From Mesorhizobium sp. M1D.F.Ca.ET.043.01.1.1 (GTDB lineage Bacteria > Pseudomonadota > Alphaproteobacteria > Rhizobiales > Rhizobiaceae): a stretch of DNA of 64,000 bases. Numbering within the stretch: position 1 is the stretch's first letter; every line of letters begins with the position of its first letter. Of the stretch, positions 18,823-28,310 are shown piece after piece. The notes beneath the pieces are model-generated. The model did no database searches. It saw only the letters and a program-made list of their open reading frames with translations, and had not been told where the DNA came from. The DNA lies in the NCBI RefSeq assembly GCF_003952385.1, contig NZ_CP034444.1:434001-498000 (forward strand). Direction: 5' to 3'. The position numbers and the translations under genes are program-made.

Positions 18823-19647
18823 CTACATCGGGCGGCGGGTCGGCCGAATCTGCTCCGGCTCCACAACCTTGCGGTAGAGATGCCAGGTCGCATGGCCGAG
18901 GACCGGCACGACGACGGCGAGACCGGCAAACAGCGGGATCGATCCGACCACCAGAAGCACAGCGACCGACAGGCCCCAGAGCGCCATCTGCAACGGGTTG
19001 GCCATCACCGCGCGCGCCGAGGTCTCGATCGCCGAGACGGCGCCGACATCGCGGTCGAGCAGCAGCGGGAAGGCAATCACGGTGGTGGCAAGCACGACCA
19101 CGGCAAAGACGAAGCCGGCGGCGTTGCCGAGCAGGATCAGCGTCCAGCCCTTGCCGGTCGTCAGCACATCGCGCAGGAAGGTACCGACCGAAGCGGGCGG
19201 CTCGGCGCCGAAGAGGCTGGTATAGATCGTCTGCGCGGCGAACAGCCACAGAAGGAAGAGCGCAAAGAGCAGGATGCCGATCACCGCGATCGAAGGCAGC
19301 GCCGGCGAATGGCGCACGTCGAACGCATGGTGCCAGCGGGTGCTCATGCCGAGCTCGCGCCGGCGACTGATCTCATAGAGGCCGATCGCCGCGAAAGGGC
19401 CGATCAGCGCGAAGCCGGACATCAGCGGATAGACGAGCTGAATCGCATTGGAGCCGGAGCTCCACCGGGTCAGGATCAGGCCGACAATCGGATAGATCAG
19501 GCAGAGGAACACATAGTGCGAAGGCTTGGCCCAGAAATCGTCGGCGCCGCGCCGCAACGCATCCCACAGATCCGACGTGGTGATGTGGCGCACCGTGGGC
19601 TGCACATGCATCCCGTGCGCGTCCGCCATGACATGAAAGCCGGCCAT
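18823..19647 (-). CDS. DUF2189 integral membrane protein
   Basis: A ~274-residue protein beginning MAGFHVMADAHGMHVQPTVR. It has around six membrane helices, for example VFLCLIYPIVGLILTRW, LVYPLMSGFALIGPFAAIGL, IAVIGILLFALFLLWLFAA and LWGLSVAVLLVVGSIPLFAG. The motif GFALIGPFAAIGLYEISRRRE is the core of the DUF2189 family, whose function is unknown. The ATG at 19647 is preceded by GGAGGAAGG two bases away, which rules out the longer upstream frame. It has no obvious operon partners. Confidence 0.85.
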   Translation of the reverse strand: MAGFHVMADAHGMHVQPTVRHITTSDLWDALRRGADDFWAKPSHYVFLCLIYPIVGLILTRWSSGSNAIQLVYPLMSGFALIGPFAAIGLYEISRRRELGMSTRWHHAFDVRHSPALPSIAVIGILLFALFLLWLFAAQTIYTSLFGAEPPASVGTFLRDVLTTGKGWTLILLGNAAGFVFAVVVLATTVIAFPLLLDRDVGAVSAIETSARAVMANPLQMALWGLSVAVLLVVGSIPLFAGLAVVVPVLGHATWHLYRKVVEPEQIRPTRRPM

Positions 19648-19807
19648 AACCTTCCTCCGTTTCTCGCGGGGGCGGTCACCACCTGGGTGGCCGCCCGTAG
19701 CTGCCACTTAAGTACCTGTGGCAACATAGCGCATCTGCCAGGGTTTGTCGTCACCGGCGGCGCCAGCCGCGCTAGCGCCGTCGGCTGACCCGGAGGCCAG
19801 GCGCTAT

Positions 19808-20512
19808 TCAGGCGGCGAAACGTTCGATCACATCCGCCAGCGGCACGTGCCCCAGGCATGCGCCCGAGCCGACAGGCATTTCGCCATTCTCGACGGCAAG
19901 TGCGTAGCGCACCTCCGGCAAGGCCTCGACGCGGCGGCGCAGCGCGGCAAGCCTGGGGTAATCGGCGCCCTCGATGGCCTGGTGGAATTCGGCCCAGCGC
20001 GCCACGCCGATCAGCGTGGTATCGGCCAGCGTCGGCCGGTCCCCGGCCAGGAACTCGGTTCTGTTGATCATCTCCTCAAGCTTGTCGTGACGCTCGGCGA
20101 CGGCCTTGCGGCCGAAGTCGCGCAAGGTCGCCTGCAGCGCCGGATCGGGCGACGCCATTTCCAACGCCGCCCAAAGCGGCATGAAGGCGGCGGTGAAGCC
20201 GGTGTTCACGAAAGCCATCAGCTGGTGCATCCGATCGGCTTCCGGCGTGCGCGGATCGAAGCTGATGCGGCGCTGCGTATCGCGGGCCTCGAGCCATGCG
20301 GCGATCGCCATGGTCTCGGTCAGCACCTTGCCCTCGTCCGTGATCAGCACCGGCGTTTCCTGCCGGCCGTTGATGCCGGCATAGGCTTCGTTCTTCATGT
20401 CGCCCAGCATGTCCACCCGGCACAGCCGGTAGGGCAGCCCGAGGCGTTCGAAGGCAGCGACGAGCCCCATCGAGCTTCCCGCCGGGAAGCCGTAAAGGAG
20501 GATAGGTTCCAT
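19808..20512 (-). CDS. Glutathione S-transferase family protein
   Basis: A 234-residue GST. The N-terminal thioredoxin-like domain (PILLYGFPAGSSMGLVAAFE, then NGRQETPVLITDEGKVLTET with the cis-Pro and the Glu-Thr glutathione site) is followed by an all-helical C-terminal domain containing FLAGDRPTLADTTLIGVARW. It conjugates glutathione to, or reduces, unknown electrophiles. It is divergently transcribed from an HxlR regulator 116 bases away, which probably controls it. Confidence 0.9.
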   Translation of the reverse strand: MEPILLYGFPAGSSMGLVAAFERLGLPYRLCRVDMLGDMKNEAYAGINGRQETPVLITDEGKVLTETMAIAAWLEARDTQRRISFDPRTPEADRMHQLMAFVNTGFTAAFMPLWAALEMASPDPALQATLRDFGRKAVAERHDKLEEMINRTEFLAGDRPTLADTTLIGVARWAEFHQAIEGADYPRLAALRRRVEALPEVRYALAVENGEMPVGSGACLGHVPLADVIERFAA

Positions 20513-20627
20513 GTGTTGTCTCTTCCATGTTCGAGGATCACGCCGCGCAGCGAAACTTGACCCTAAACAACTGTCTTCCCATGTAAATTACGCACTATTT
20601 TGTAACCACGCGTCCAGGTCCCTCCCC

Positions 20628-20981
20628 ATGAAAGATGTCGTCTCGCGCTGCCCGATCGAAGAGACCATGCGCGTGCTCAGCGGCCGCTGGCCGACCTTGC
20701 TGCTCTACTATCTGAAGGACGGCACCAAACGCTTCAGCGAACTCAGGCGCGACAACCCGACCGTTTCTCACCGCATCCTGGCGCTGGAACTGCGCAAGCT
20801 GGAGGACGCCGGCATCGTGCGGCGAACGGCGCATTCGGGCTATCCCCTGCGCGTCGACTACGACCTCACGACGTCCGGCCGCAAGCTCGTCCCGCTGATC
20901 GATGCGCTGGGGGCCTGGTGGGTGCATACGGCCGACGATCGGACCGGCGGCTCGGAAGCAAATCTCGAAACCGCAGCCTAG
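20628..20981 (+). CDS. HxlR-family transcriptional regulator
   Basis: A 117-residue winged-helix repressor/activator: CPIEETMRVLSGRWPTLLLYYL opens the HxlR domain, followed by FSELRRDNPTVSHRILALEL (recognition helix region) and YPLRVDYDLTTSGRKLVPLID (wing). The single Cys near the N-terminus (SRC8) matches redox- or electrophile-sensing members of the family. The ATG at 20628 is the last start before the conserved block. The divergent GST gene is the likely target, with the operator in the 20513-20627 interval. Confidence 0.9.
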   Translation: MKDVVSRCPIEETMRVLSGRWPTLLLYYLKDGTKRFSELRRDNPTVSHRILALELRKLEDAGIVRRTAHSGYPLRVDYDLTTSGRKLVPLIDALGAWWVHTADDRTGGSEANLETAA

Positions 20982-21048
20982 GGCCGTCTACCGAGATTTT
21001 CGCTGCCCCGCCCGGCAAAAGCCATGATCGCCATTATTTCAGGCGGGC

Positions 21049-21564
21049 ATGACCGTTGCGCGACTCGAAAACCACCCGATCCCGAACCCGAACAGGCGCC
21101 TGCTGCTGAAGGGTGCGGCTCTTGCCGCGCTGGCGGGCCTTGCCGCCTGCTCCACCACCGTGCTGCCGACCGGCGAAGGCGCAGGCGTTTCGTCCTCCGC
21201 CACCACCACCTTGAGCACGATCCGGACATCCGCCGGACTGCCGGCGCTGGTTCCGGATGCGCAGCTCGAGCAGGCGGCGCTGCAGCAGGCCGGCTACATG
21301 GCCTCGCGCGCCCGCATGAGCCACACGACCGGCTGGGGCAAGGATTTCGCCTCGCGCATGAAGGGCAATGGGGTGCACGGCGCCGCGGGCGAGAACATCG
21401 CCGAGGGGCGCTTCGACCTGCAGAAGCTGTTCGACATCTGGATGCATTCGGACGGCCACCGCCGCAACATGCTCGACCCGGACTTCTCCCGCTTCGGCCT
21501 CGCCTATGTGCGCGACGGCCGCGATCCGAGCCTGCGCTACTGGAGCCTCGTGCTCGGGAGATAG
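21049..21564 (+). CDS. CAP/SCP-domain lipoprotein
   Basis: A 171-residue protein. The N-terminus carries a signal with a lipobox (ALAALAGLAAC, lipidated Cys at residue ~34), preceded by RRLLLKG, which may be Tat-like. The remainder is a CAP (SCP/PR-1) domain: LVPDAQLEQAALQQAGYMAS, MSHTTGWG, GENIAEG, WMHSDGHRRNMLDPDFSRFG and a C-terminal YWSLVLG. The two His and the Glu of the CAP pocket are present. The role in bacteria is unclear, with proposals including cell-wall or lipid binding. It probably resides in the periplasm anchored to a membrane. Confidence 0.9.
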   Translation: MTVARLENHPIPNPNRRLLLKGAALAALAGLAACSTTVLPTGEGAGVSSSATTTLSTIRTSAGLPALVPDAQLEQAALQQAGYMASRARMSHTTGWGKDFASRMKGNGVHGAAGENIAEGRFDLQKLFDIWMHSDGHRRNMLDPDFSRFGLAYVRDGRDPSLRYWSLVLGR

Positions 21565-21571
21565 GCCTCGC

Positions 21572-24310
21572 CTATCCCTGTTTTGTCGTCAGAGGTTTCG
21601 ACGCCGGAACGCCTCGGCCGTCATCCGCCACGCTCGCCGTGTGGAGCAATTTCGCGATGCCCAGGGCAGAGACCGGTTTGCTGAAATGATAGCCCTGCAT
21701 TTCATCACAATTGTTCTTGCGCAAGAAGGCCACCTGGTCGTCTGTCTCGACGCCCTCGGCAATGACCCTCAGATGCAGATTTTGACCCAATGAGATCACG
21801 GCGCTGGCGACAGCCTGATCGCTCTCGTCGGCGGCGAGATCCCTGATGAATGACTTGTCGATCTTCAGCCGCGCCACGGGAAAGGTCTTGAGCGCACTGA
21901 GGCTGGAATAGCCGGTTCCGAAATCGTCGATCGATATCTGAACACCCAGGCCCTGCAAGGCGTTCATCGTCGCAACCGCCAATTCGACGTCCTGCATGAT
22001 AAGGCTCTCGGTTACCTCAAGCTCGAGATGTCTGGCATCCAGGCCGCTGTCCTTCAGTGCGTTCACGACCCGGCCAATCAGGTTCGGTTCCCTGAATTGC
22101 CGCGCCGAGACGTTTACGCATACGGTCAGGGGTGGCAGACCTGCATCCTGCCAGGCCTTGTTCTGCCGACAGGCTTCATGCAGGACCCAGTCGCCGATCG
22201 GCACGATCAGGCCGGTCTCCTCGGCGGTCGGAATGAATGTGTTCGGCGCCACCATGCCTCGTGTCGGATGCTTCCAGCGCAGCAAGGCTTCGACTGCAAA
22301 GACGTCCCCTGAGCGAAGATCGACCTGCGGCTGATAGAGCAGGACGAACTCCGAGCGAGCCAGCGCATTTCGCAGCTCTTCCTGAAGCAGGAATTTCTCA
22401 TGCGCCCTGGTGTTGAACTCGGGAGCGTAGAACTGGAAATTGTCGCGGCCGAATTCCTTCGCGCGGTACATGGCAGCATCGGCATTGGCCAGCAGCTGAT
22501 CCGGACCCGTCCCATCCTTGGGATAATTGGCGATGCCGATGCTGGCCGTCGCCCGCAGCCGGTGCCTTCCCAGATGAACCGGCTCCGCGATCGCCGACCG
22601 GATCTTTTGCAGGGTCTCGGAGATCAGATCGACGTCGGTCGGCTGATCGAACAGAACGATAACGAACTCGTCGCCGCCAAGCCGCACGACGGTGTCGGTT
22701 GACCGGACGCATTCGACCATACGGTTGGCGACGGTCTTCAGCAGCACGTCACCGGCGTTGTGGCCGAGCGTGTCATTGACGAGCTTGAAGTTGTCGAGGT
22801 CGATGAACACCACCGTCACCCAGCGCTCATATCGCTGCGCATACAGCAGAGCCTGTGAGAGCCGGTCCTCGAGTAGAGCGCGGTTTGGAAGCCCTGTCAG
22901 CACGTCATGGTTGGCCATGAAATGGATCTGGTCTTCAGCCAATTTGCGCTCGATGGCGATCCCCGCAATGCGCGTCGTGAAGTCGATCAGCCGTGTTTCT
23001 GCTTCGGTCGGTTCACGCACCGTCATCGAATACATCGCAAAGACACCCAGAACGGCGCCTTGATGCGACAGGATCGGTGTCGACCAGCAGGAACGATAGC
23101 CGAAGGGCGCCACCACGTGACGGTAATCTTCCCAAAGCGGATCCTGCATGATGTCCGCGACGATGACCGGTTCGCGCCGATAGACGGCGGTGCCACACGA
23201 TCCAACCTTGGGGCCGATGGCGATCCCGTCGACGGCGGTGGTGTAGTCTTTCGCCAGGCTCGGCGCGCCGCCGTGCCGCAAATGGCTACCATCCTTGTCC
23301 AGCAGCAGGACGGAACCGAATATTCCCGTCAATTGCGACTCGACGAGGCGCATCAGGCGATCGAGCACGTCTTCGAGCAGGGCGCTCATCGCGATCATTT
23401 CCAGAATATGCGCCTGTCCATCCCGAAGGATGTCCGCTTGCTTGCGCGCGGTGACATCGTGAGCGATGCCAACCAGACCGATGATCTCATCCTGCGCATT
23501 GCGCAGCGGCACCTTTGTCGACGAAACCCACTTTCCGGCGCCCGACGCATCGACAATAAACTCCTCCTTGTCGATCATCGGTTGCCCACTGCGGAGCACG
23601 TTCTCCTCGATCGCGCGAAATTTCCGCGCAAGTTCCGGGGCATGGAGATCAAAATCGGTCAAGCCGATCATGTCGCTGGTCTTCTCCCGCCCGCTGTCGA
23701 CCGCAAGCGCCCTGTTCGCCACGACGAACCGGCTTTCTGTGTCCTTGACCCAGAGATAATCGGGCACCCAGTCGATCAGCGTTTGCAGCGAGATGCGCTC
23801 GTCGACGATCTGTTGATTGGCAGCGAGCGCCGTAATGTCCTCATGCGTGGCCACCCAGCTGCCGTCAGGCATGGGCTGGTGGCAGACCTGAATTGCCCGG
23901 CCGTCGGCGAGGTTGGCGGTCCAGACTCTTGGAGCCATGCCCGAATTTATGGAACGGGCCAATGCAAGATAAGCGTCGGCATCTGTCGCGGATGTCCCGA
24001 CGGCGACCCGACGTTCGACGATTTCCCGTAGCGTCAGCCCCGGCTGCAATTGTTCAGGCGCAATGCGGTAGATTTCCGCATAGCGGCGGTTGCACAGGAT
24101 CAGCCGTTCACCGGCGTCGAAAAAGCAGATGCCCTGCGAAACGTTTTCGATCGCCGTCTCAAATCGCAGCGCCTGCCCTTCGAGCGTTGCGATCCTGGCT
24201 CGAAGGTCGCCCTCGAGCGTTTCATAGGAAGCGATCGTCAGCTTTGCCAGCGCGGCAAGACTGGCCGACTCCGGTGTTGCAGCGGCTTTCCTGGATGATT
24301 TTGTGCCCAA
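21572..24310 (-). CDS. PAS-PAS-GAF-GGDEF-EAL c-di-GMP turnover protein
   Basis: A protein of ~912 residues without membrane helices. Order of domains: a short coiled segment; PAS (~45-155, RFETAIENVSQGICFFDAGE); a second PAS (~165-285, WVPDYLWVKDTESRFVVAN, ending HDVTARKQ); GAF (~295-450, IGPKVGSCGTAVYRREPV); GGDEF (~465-625, with an intact GGDEF signature near 543); EAL (~640-890, with EALLRW near 673 and DDFGTGYSSL). Both diguanylate cyclase and phosphodiesterase signatures look intact, so it could make or break c-di-GMP depending on sensed ligand. The start is taken as TTG at 24310 because GGAGGAAC sits six bases upstream. A GTG 13 codons earlier has no such site. Confidence 0.9.
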   Translation of the reverse strand: MGTKSSRKAAATPESASLAALAKLTIASYETLEGDLRARIATLEGQALRFETAIENVSQGICFFDAGERLILCNRRYAEIYRIAPEQLQPGLTLREIVERRVAVGTSATDADAYLALARSINSGMAPRVWTANLADGRAIQVCHQPMPDGSWVATHEDITALAANQQIVDERISLQTLIDWVPDYLWVKDTESRFVVANRALAVDSGREKTSDMIGLTDFDLHAPELARKFRAIEENVLRSGQPMIDKEEFIVDASGAGKWVSSTKVPLRNAQDEIIGLVGIAHDVTARKQADILRDGQAHILEMIAMSALLEDVLDRLMRLVESQLTGIFGSVLLLDKDGSHLRHGGAPSLAKDYTTAVDGIAIGPKVGSCGTAVYRREPVIVADIMQDPLWEDYRHVVAPFGYRSCWSTPILSHQGAVLGVFAMYSMTVREPTEAETRLIDFTTRIAGIAIERKLAEDQIHFMANHDVLTGLPNRALLEDRLSQALLYAQRYERWVTVVFIDLDNFKLVNDTLGHNAGDVLLKTVANRMVECVRSTDTVVRLGGDEFVIVLFDQPTDVDLISETLQKIRSAIAEPVHLGRHRLRATASIGIANYPKDGTGPDQLLANADAAMYRAKEFGRDNFQFYAPEFNTRAHEKFLLQEELRNALARSEFVLLYQPQVDLRSGDVFAVEALLRWKHPTRGMVAPNTFIPTAEETGLIVPIGDWVLHEACRQNKAWQDAGLPPLTVCVNVSARQFREPNLIGRVVNALKDSGLDARHLELEVTESLIMQDVELAVATMNALQGLGVQISIDDFGTGYSSLSALKTFPVARLKIDKSFIRDLAADESDQAVASAVISLGQNLHLRVIAEGVETDDQVAFLRKNNCDEMQGYHFSKPVSALGIAKLLHTASVADDGRGVPASKPLTTKQG

Positions 24311-24528
24311 ACAGAGTTCCTCCGGTTTGGTGCCGGCGCAAAGCAACACGGCTCGCTTTCAACCCAAAAGCGACCGCATCGTGATCGAGATATACTAATG
24401 GTAGGTGAACCAGGTCCGGGTCAGGGGGCAGGCAGCTGTGGAAATCTGAAAGTTCCGGGCTGTTCCTCGGACACGATTTTGAGCCCGGATGCAGGCGCAG
24501 CCGCTACGTCGCGCCAGCCCGCAAAACG

Positions 24529-26061
24529 TCAATCCATATGCGCTGCCGGCGCGCTACCGGCCGGCGCCGCTTTTGGCTTGCGCAGCAGGACCACGAACGG
24601 GACGGCAAGCAGCGTCATCACCATCAGGATTTTGAAGTCGTTGATGTAGGAGATCATCATCGCCTGGACGTTCACCAGCCTGTCGACCTGCGAAAGCGCG
24701 GCGGGGTCGCCGGCGGCCGCGGCCGGCGAGGCCGCCCACAGATTGGGATTGTACGGGTTGATGAAGGCGGACAACTCGCCATGGTTGATCTGCGTGTTCT
24801 GCACCATGAGCGCCGCGACCACCGATACGCCGATGGAGGAACCCAGATTGCGCACCAGGCTGAACAGCGAAGTGGCGTCGGTGCGGTAGCGCACGTCGAG
24901 CGTGGCGAAGGCAACCGCCGACAGCGGCACGAACACCATGCCCATGCCGAGCCCCTGGACGACGCCCGAGGAGATGATCAGCCAGTTGTCCATCTGCGGC
25001 GTGAAGCTCGCCATCGTGTAGAGCGACTGCGCGGTAAGCAGGAAGCCGATGGCGACGAGGATCCTGGCATCGATCCTGTGCATGATGCGGCCAACGAACA
25101 GCATCGAGATCATCGTGCCGATGCCGCGCGGTCCCAGCACAACGCCGATGGTCACCGTCGGATAGCCGAAGATGTTGGCAAGCATTGGCGGCAGCAGCGA
25201 CATCGAGGCCAGGATCAGCACGCCCATGACGAAGATGAAGCCCAGCCCGGTCACGAAATTGCGGTCGAGGAAGATTTTTGGATCGATGAAGGGACGTTCG
25301 GACGTCACCGTATGGATGATGAACACCCAGAAACCGGTGATCGACAGCGCGAGCTCGATCCAGATCTCGGTCGAGGAGAACCAGTCGACCTCGCCGCCGC
25401 GGTCGAGCATCAGCTGCAACGCGCCGACGCCGAGCGAGATCATGGCGAAGCCGAAGAAATCGAAGCTGCGCACGCGCTTGGCGACAACCGGCAGATAGGC
25501 GGCCATGCCGATGAAGGCGAGGATGCCGACCGGCAGGTTGATGAAGAACACCCAGCGCCAGTTGAAATTCTCGGTCAGCCAGCCGCCGAGCGTCGGCCCG
25601 AGGATCGGCCCCAGCATGATGCCGGCGCCCCAGATGGCCATCGCCTGGCCATGGCGCTCCCTGGGATTGATGTCGAGCAGGAAGGTCTGCGACAGCGGCA
25701 CGATGGCCGCGCCGAACACGCCCTGCAGCAAGCGGAAGAGCACCATGGTCTCGAGGCTCCAGGCGAGTCCGCAGAGCATCGAGAAGATGGTGAAGCCGAC
25801 GACCGAGGCGAGGAACAGTTCCTTGCGGCCAAGGCGGTCGGCAAGCCAGCCGGTGACCGGCGTCATGATGGCCGCCGCCACGATGTAGGAGGTCAGCACC
25901 CAGTTGATGTTGTCGGGCGAGGCGCCGAGATCGCCGGTCATGGTCGGCAGCGCGACATTGGCGATCGTGGTGTCGAGCGCCTGCATGATCGTCGCCAGCA
26001 TCAGCGCGACCGTGATCAGGCCGCGGTGCGGGACTTCCTTGAAGGGTTCGGGCGTGCTCAT
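24529..26061 (-). CDS. EmrB/QacA-type (DHA2) MFS drug exporter
   Basis: A 510-residue, 14-helix major facilitator. Motif A is GWLADRLGRKELFLASVVGF, motif C lies in GAGIMLGPILGPTLGGWLTE, and the N-terminal MLATIMQALDTTIANVALPT carries the Asp typical of DHA2 H+ antiporters. It works with the HlyD/EmrA-type adaptor encoded upstream (26468-27736) to push hydrophobic compounds across both membranes. The two genes are separated by about 400 bases holding a dispersed repeat, which may separate or attenuate their transcription. Confidence 0.93.
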   Translation of the reverse strand: MSTPEPFKEVPHRGLITVALMLATIMQALDTTIANVALPTMTGDLGASPDNINWVLTSYIVAAAIMTPVTGWLADRLGRKELFLASVVGFTIFSMLCGLAWSLETMVLFRLLQGVFGAAIVPLSQTFLLDINPRERHGQAMAIWGAGIMLGPILGPTLGGWLTENFNWRWVFFINLPVGILAFIGMAAYLPVVAKRVRSFDFFGFAMISLGVGALQLMLDRGGEVDWFSSTEIWIELALSITGFWVFIIHTVTSERPFIDPKIFLDRNFVTGLGFIFVMGVLILASMSLLPPMLANIFGYPTVTIGVVLGPRGIGTMISMLFVGRIMHRIDARILVAIGFLLTAQSLYTMASFTPQMDNWLIISSGVVQGLGMGMVFVPLSAVAFATLDVRYRTDATSLFSLVRNLGSSIGVSVVAALMVQNTQINHGELSAFINPYNPNLWAASPAAAAGDPAALSQVDRLVNVQAMMISYINDFKILMVMTLLAVPFVVLLRKPKAAPAGSAPAAHMD

Positions 26062-26467
26062 GGCGCTGAACTTCCGTCAGATAGCAAAAACGGGTACGCT
26101 AGAGCATGATGCCGAAAAGTGTGAAGCGGTTTTCGGGCGACATCATGCTCTATCTCTTTGATTTAGAGCCGGATTCAGATTTCAGGTCGATTGGACCTGA
26201 AATCATCCGGCTCTGGGTTTCCGGACGGCAAGGCCTTCCGTTGAGAGACCCTCATCGCGGTGGGACGCGACTATCGATGTGGGGGTTACATCGACCGAAA
26301 GTCTCTATTCGAGCGGATGCCTGCCGCCCGGAAACCTGAGGATAGACGGGTCCGTGTCGAAAGCTTCGGCATCGATCAAAGCCGCGAAGCGGCTCGCCTC
26401 AACGCTTGAGCTTTCACACTCCTCCCATCAGACCAATCCCCTGCTCCAACTCCTTGCTTGTGCGTGA
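26062..26467. other. Gap inside the emr-type locus
   Basis: About 400 bases between the adaptor and exporter genes. It contains the long palindromic repeat at 26102-26214. No gene was seen in 26215-26467, and no terminator with a T-run was found. Confidence 0.6.
26102..26214. repeat. Dispersed two-hairpin intergenic repeat, copy 1
   Basis: Two palindromes in tandem: gagcatgatgccgaaaa ... ttttcgggcgacatcatgctc, then agagccggat ... atccggctct with inner arms tttcaggtc / gacctgaaa. An almost identical copy is at 31386-31494. It resembles RIME-like repeats abundant in Mesorhizobium genomes (from memory). Confidence 0.8.
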
Positions 26468-27736
26468 TTATTGCGCGTTCTCGCCGGCCGTGGCGTGGCC
26501 GAAGATCGACGGCAGGCCGCGCGCCACGCCGGTGTCGACGGTGACCGTCGCGCTCATGCCGGTGCGCAGGGCCATCTTGGCGTCGGGGTCGGCCAGTTCC
26601 AGGCGCACGGGAATGCGCTGGGTGACCTTGACCCAGTTGCCGGTGGCGTTCTGGGCCGGCAGCAGCGAGAACTCGGCGCCGGTGCCGGCGCCGATCGCCT
26701 TGACGGTCGCCTCGAAGGTCCGGCCCGGGTAGGTGTCGACGACGATCTCGGCCTTCTGTCCAGGCTTCATATGAGTGAGCTGGGTCTCCTTGAAATTGGC
26801 GTCGATCCAGGTGTCGCCGGTCTCGACCAGCGCGAACAGCGGCGTGCCGACGGCGACGTATTGGCCGACCTTGAAGGACGAGGCCTGGTAGACCACGCCG
26901 TCGGCCGGCGCCTTCACCGTGGTCTGCGCGAGATCGTAAGCGGCCTTGTCGCGCGCGGCGATCGCCGACATCACCGTCGGGTGCCTGTCGGTCTCGATGT
27001 CCGGGTTGCCGCCAAGCGCCGCCTTGGCGCTGACGATGCCCTGCTCGGCGACCGCCAGCTGCTGCTTGGCCTTGTCGAGGTCGTTACGGGCCTCGTCCAG
27101 CGAAGACTTGGCGTTGATGCCCTTCTGGGCGAGATCGGCGGCGCGATCATATTGCGACTGCGCATAGTCGACCTCGCTGCTCGCCGACTTTTCCTGCGCC
27201 ATCGCCTGGCTGTAGGCGGCGCGCAGCTGCTCGACATTGAGGCGCGCGGCGGCCACAGCCGCGTCGGCTTGGGCCAGCGCAATGCGATAAGGCTCCGGGT
27301 CGATGACGAAGAGGAGGTCGCCGGCCTTGACCGTCTGGTTGTCGGCGATGCCGACCTGGACGATGCGGCCGGCCGTATCGGAAGCGATCGAAATCCTGGC
27401 CTGTTGCAGATTGGCGTTCTCGGTCTCCTGGTAGCGCCCGCCCGTCACCCAGACATAGGCGCCGCCGGCGAGCAGCGCCAGCGGCAGGGCGATCATCAAA
27501 AGGAAGCGGCCCAGGCGGCGCTTCCTCTTCGGCGCGGGCTGCGGCGCCGGCGCCACGGAAATGGGAGCGGGTGCCGGCTGCGCCGGGGCTTCGGCGATCG
27601 GCTCCGCCGACGCCTTGCCGACCGGCTCCGCCGACGCCTTGCCGATCGGCTCCGCCGATGCCTTGCCGACCGGCTCCGCAGGCGTCTCCATCTCCAGCTC
27701 GGTGACGTTGTCTTCGATCTTGGCTGCCGCGTTCAT
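26468..27736 (-). CDS. HlyD/EmrA-type membrane fusion protein
   Basis: A 422-residue periplasmic adaptor. It has an unusual cytoplasmic N-terminus of ~70 residues rich in Pro/Ala with a tandem KASAEPxG repeat. One membrane helix follows (RFLLMIALPLALLAGGAYVW), then a biotinyl-lipoyl half-motif (RIVQVGIADNQTVKAGDLLFVI), a long coiled-coil hairpin, the second half-motif (TVKAPADGVVYQASSFKVGQ) and a beta-barrel domain. It bridges the inner-membrane exporter at 24529-26061 to an outer-membrane channel not present here. Its start overlaps the end of the MarR gene by 4 bases, so the two are translationally coupled. Confidence 0.92.
   Translation of the reverse strand: MNAAAKIEDNVTELEMETPAEPVGKASAEPIGKASAEPVGKASAEPIAEAPAQPAPAPISVAPAPQPAPKRKRRLGRFLLMIALPLALLAGGAYVWVTGGRYQETENANLQQARISIASDTAGRIVQVGIADNQTVKAGDLLFVIDPEPYRIALAQADAAVAAARLNVEQLRAAYSQAMAQEKSASSEVDYAQSQYDRAADLAQKGINAKSSLDEARNDLDKAKQQLAVAEQGIVSAKAALGGNPDIETDRHPTVMSAIAARDKAAYDLAQTTVKAPADGVVYQASSFKVGQYVAVGTPLFALVETGDTWIDANFKETQLTHMKPGQKAEIVVDTYPGRTFEATVKAIGAGTGAEFSLLPAQNATGNWVKVTQRIPVRLELADPDAKMALRTGMSATVTVDTGVARGLPSIFGHATAGENAQ
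27596..27679 (-). repeat. 24-bp tandem repeat inside the EmrA-type gene
   Basis: Three and a half near-identical 24-base units at 27596-27619, 27620-27643, 27644-27667 and part of a fourth. They encode repeated PxGKASAE octapeptides in the cytoplasmic tail of the adaptor. Units differ by one or two substitutions, consistent with slippage-driven expansion in frame. Confidence 0.8.
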
Positions 27737-28218
27737 GTTGCTGCGCCTTCTGCCTTCATTTTTTCCAGGGACGACGCTTCGCCGTCCGTCAAATTCCGCA
27801 CGATCGTGTCCAGCGTCCGGATCAGGACGTGGCGATCCTCCGGCGACACGCCGGTGAGCGATTCCTCATAGACCTCGCCGGCGAGGCTCTTGACGTCGGC
27901 ATAGGCAGCGCTTGCCTTGGCGGTGGGAAATATCAGGCGCACCCGCCGGTCGGTCGGGTCGGTGCGGCGCTCGATCCAGCCGCCCTCCTCCATCCTGTCG
28001 ACAAGACGCGAGACGCTGATCGGCTCGATTTCCAGCATGTCGGCGAGCCGCGCCTGGGTGATGCCGGCCTCCTTGGCCACGCGAACCATCAGGCGCCATT
28101 GCGCCGACGACAGGCCGAGCCCGCTGGCGCGCGCCTCGAAGCGCTTGCGCATCAGGCGCTGCACGTCGTGGATCAAAAATCCCAATCTGTCGATGCCGTC
28201 TGAAACCATGAGCGGCAT
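27733..28218 (-). CDS. MarR-family transcriptional regulator
   Basis: A 161-residue winged-helix protein: SAQWRLMVRVAKEAGITQAR, LADMLEIEPISVSRLVDRME (recognition helix) and WIERRTDPTDRRVRLIFPTA (the DxRxxR wing), flanked by dimerisation helices. It heads the operon whose next genes are the EmrA-type adaptor and EmrB-type pump, so it is presumably the ligand-responsive repressor of that pump. The start is either 28218 or 28209, depending on which Met is used. An inverted repeat just upstream is a candidate operator. Confidence 0.92.
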   Translation of the reverse strand: MPLMVSDGIDRLGFLIHDVQRLMRKRFEARASGLGLSSAQWRLMVRVAKEAGITQARLADMLEIEPISVSRLVDRMEEGGWIERRTDPTDRRVRLIFPTAKASAAYADVKSLAGEVYEESLTGVSPEDRHVLIRTLDTIVRNLTDGEASSLEKMKAEGAAT

Positions 28219-28224
28219 ATATAA

Positions 28225-28236
28225 TAAGCGTGCTTA
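28225..28236. promoter_or_regulatory. Candidate MarR operator upstream of the emr-type operon
   Basis: TAAGC-GT-GCTTA inverted repeat lying 7-18 bases upstream of the MarR start, embedded in an AT-rich stretch (atatataataag) that would supply a -10 element on the minus strand. Position and symmetry fit autorepression by the MarR protein. Inferred. Confidence 0.5.
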
Positions 28237-28310
28237 CTATTCAAGCGGAATGCGTTGGTCCAGAAGCCGGGAAAGCGCAGCCCCTGGAAGAAGGGCGGAT
28301 CGACCGCCGG

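Noticed and set aside
24538..26109. Long plus-strand frame opposite the EmrB-type gene
   Set aside because: Translation is almost entirely His/Asp/Arg/Gly/Glu, typical of an antisense frame of a membrane protein gene.
27596..27679. Tandem repeat considered as a CRISPR-like array
   Set aside because: Units are contiguous, in frame and translated; there are no spacers.
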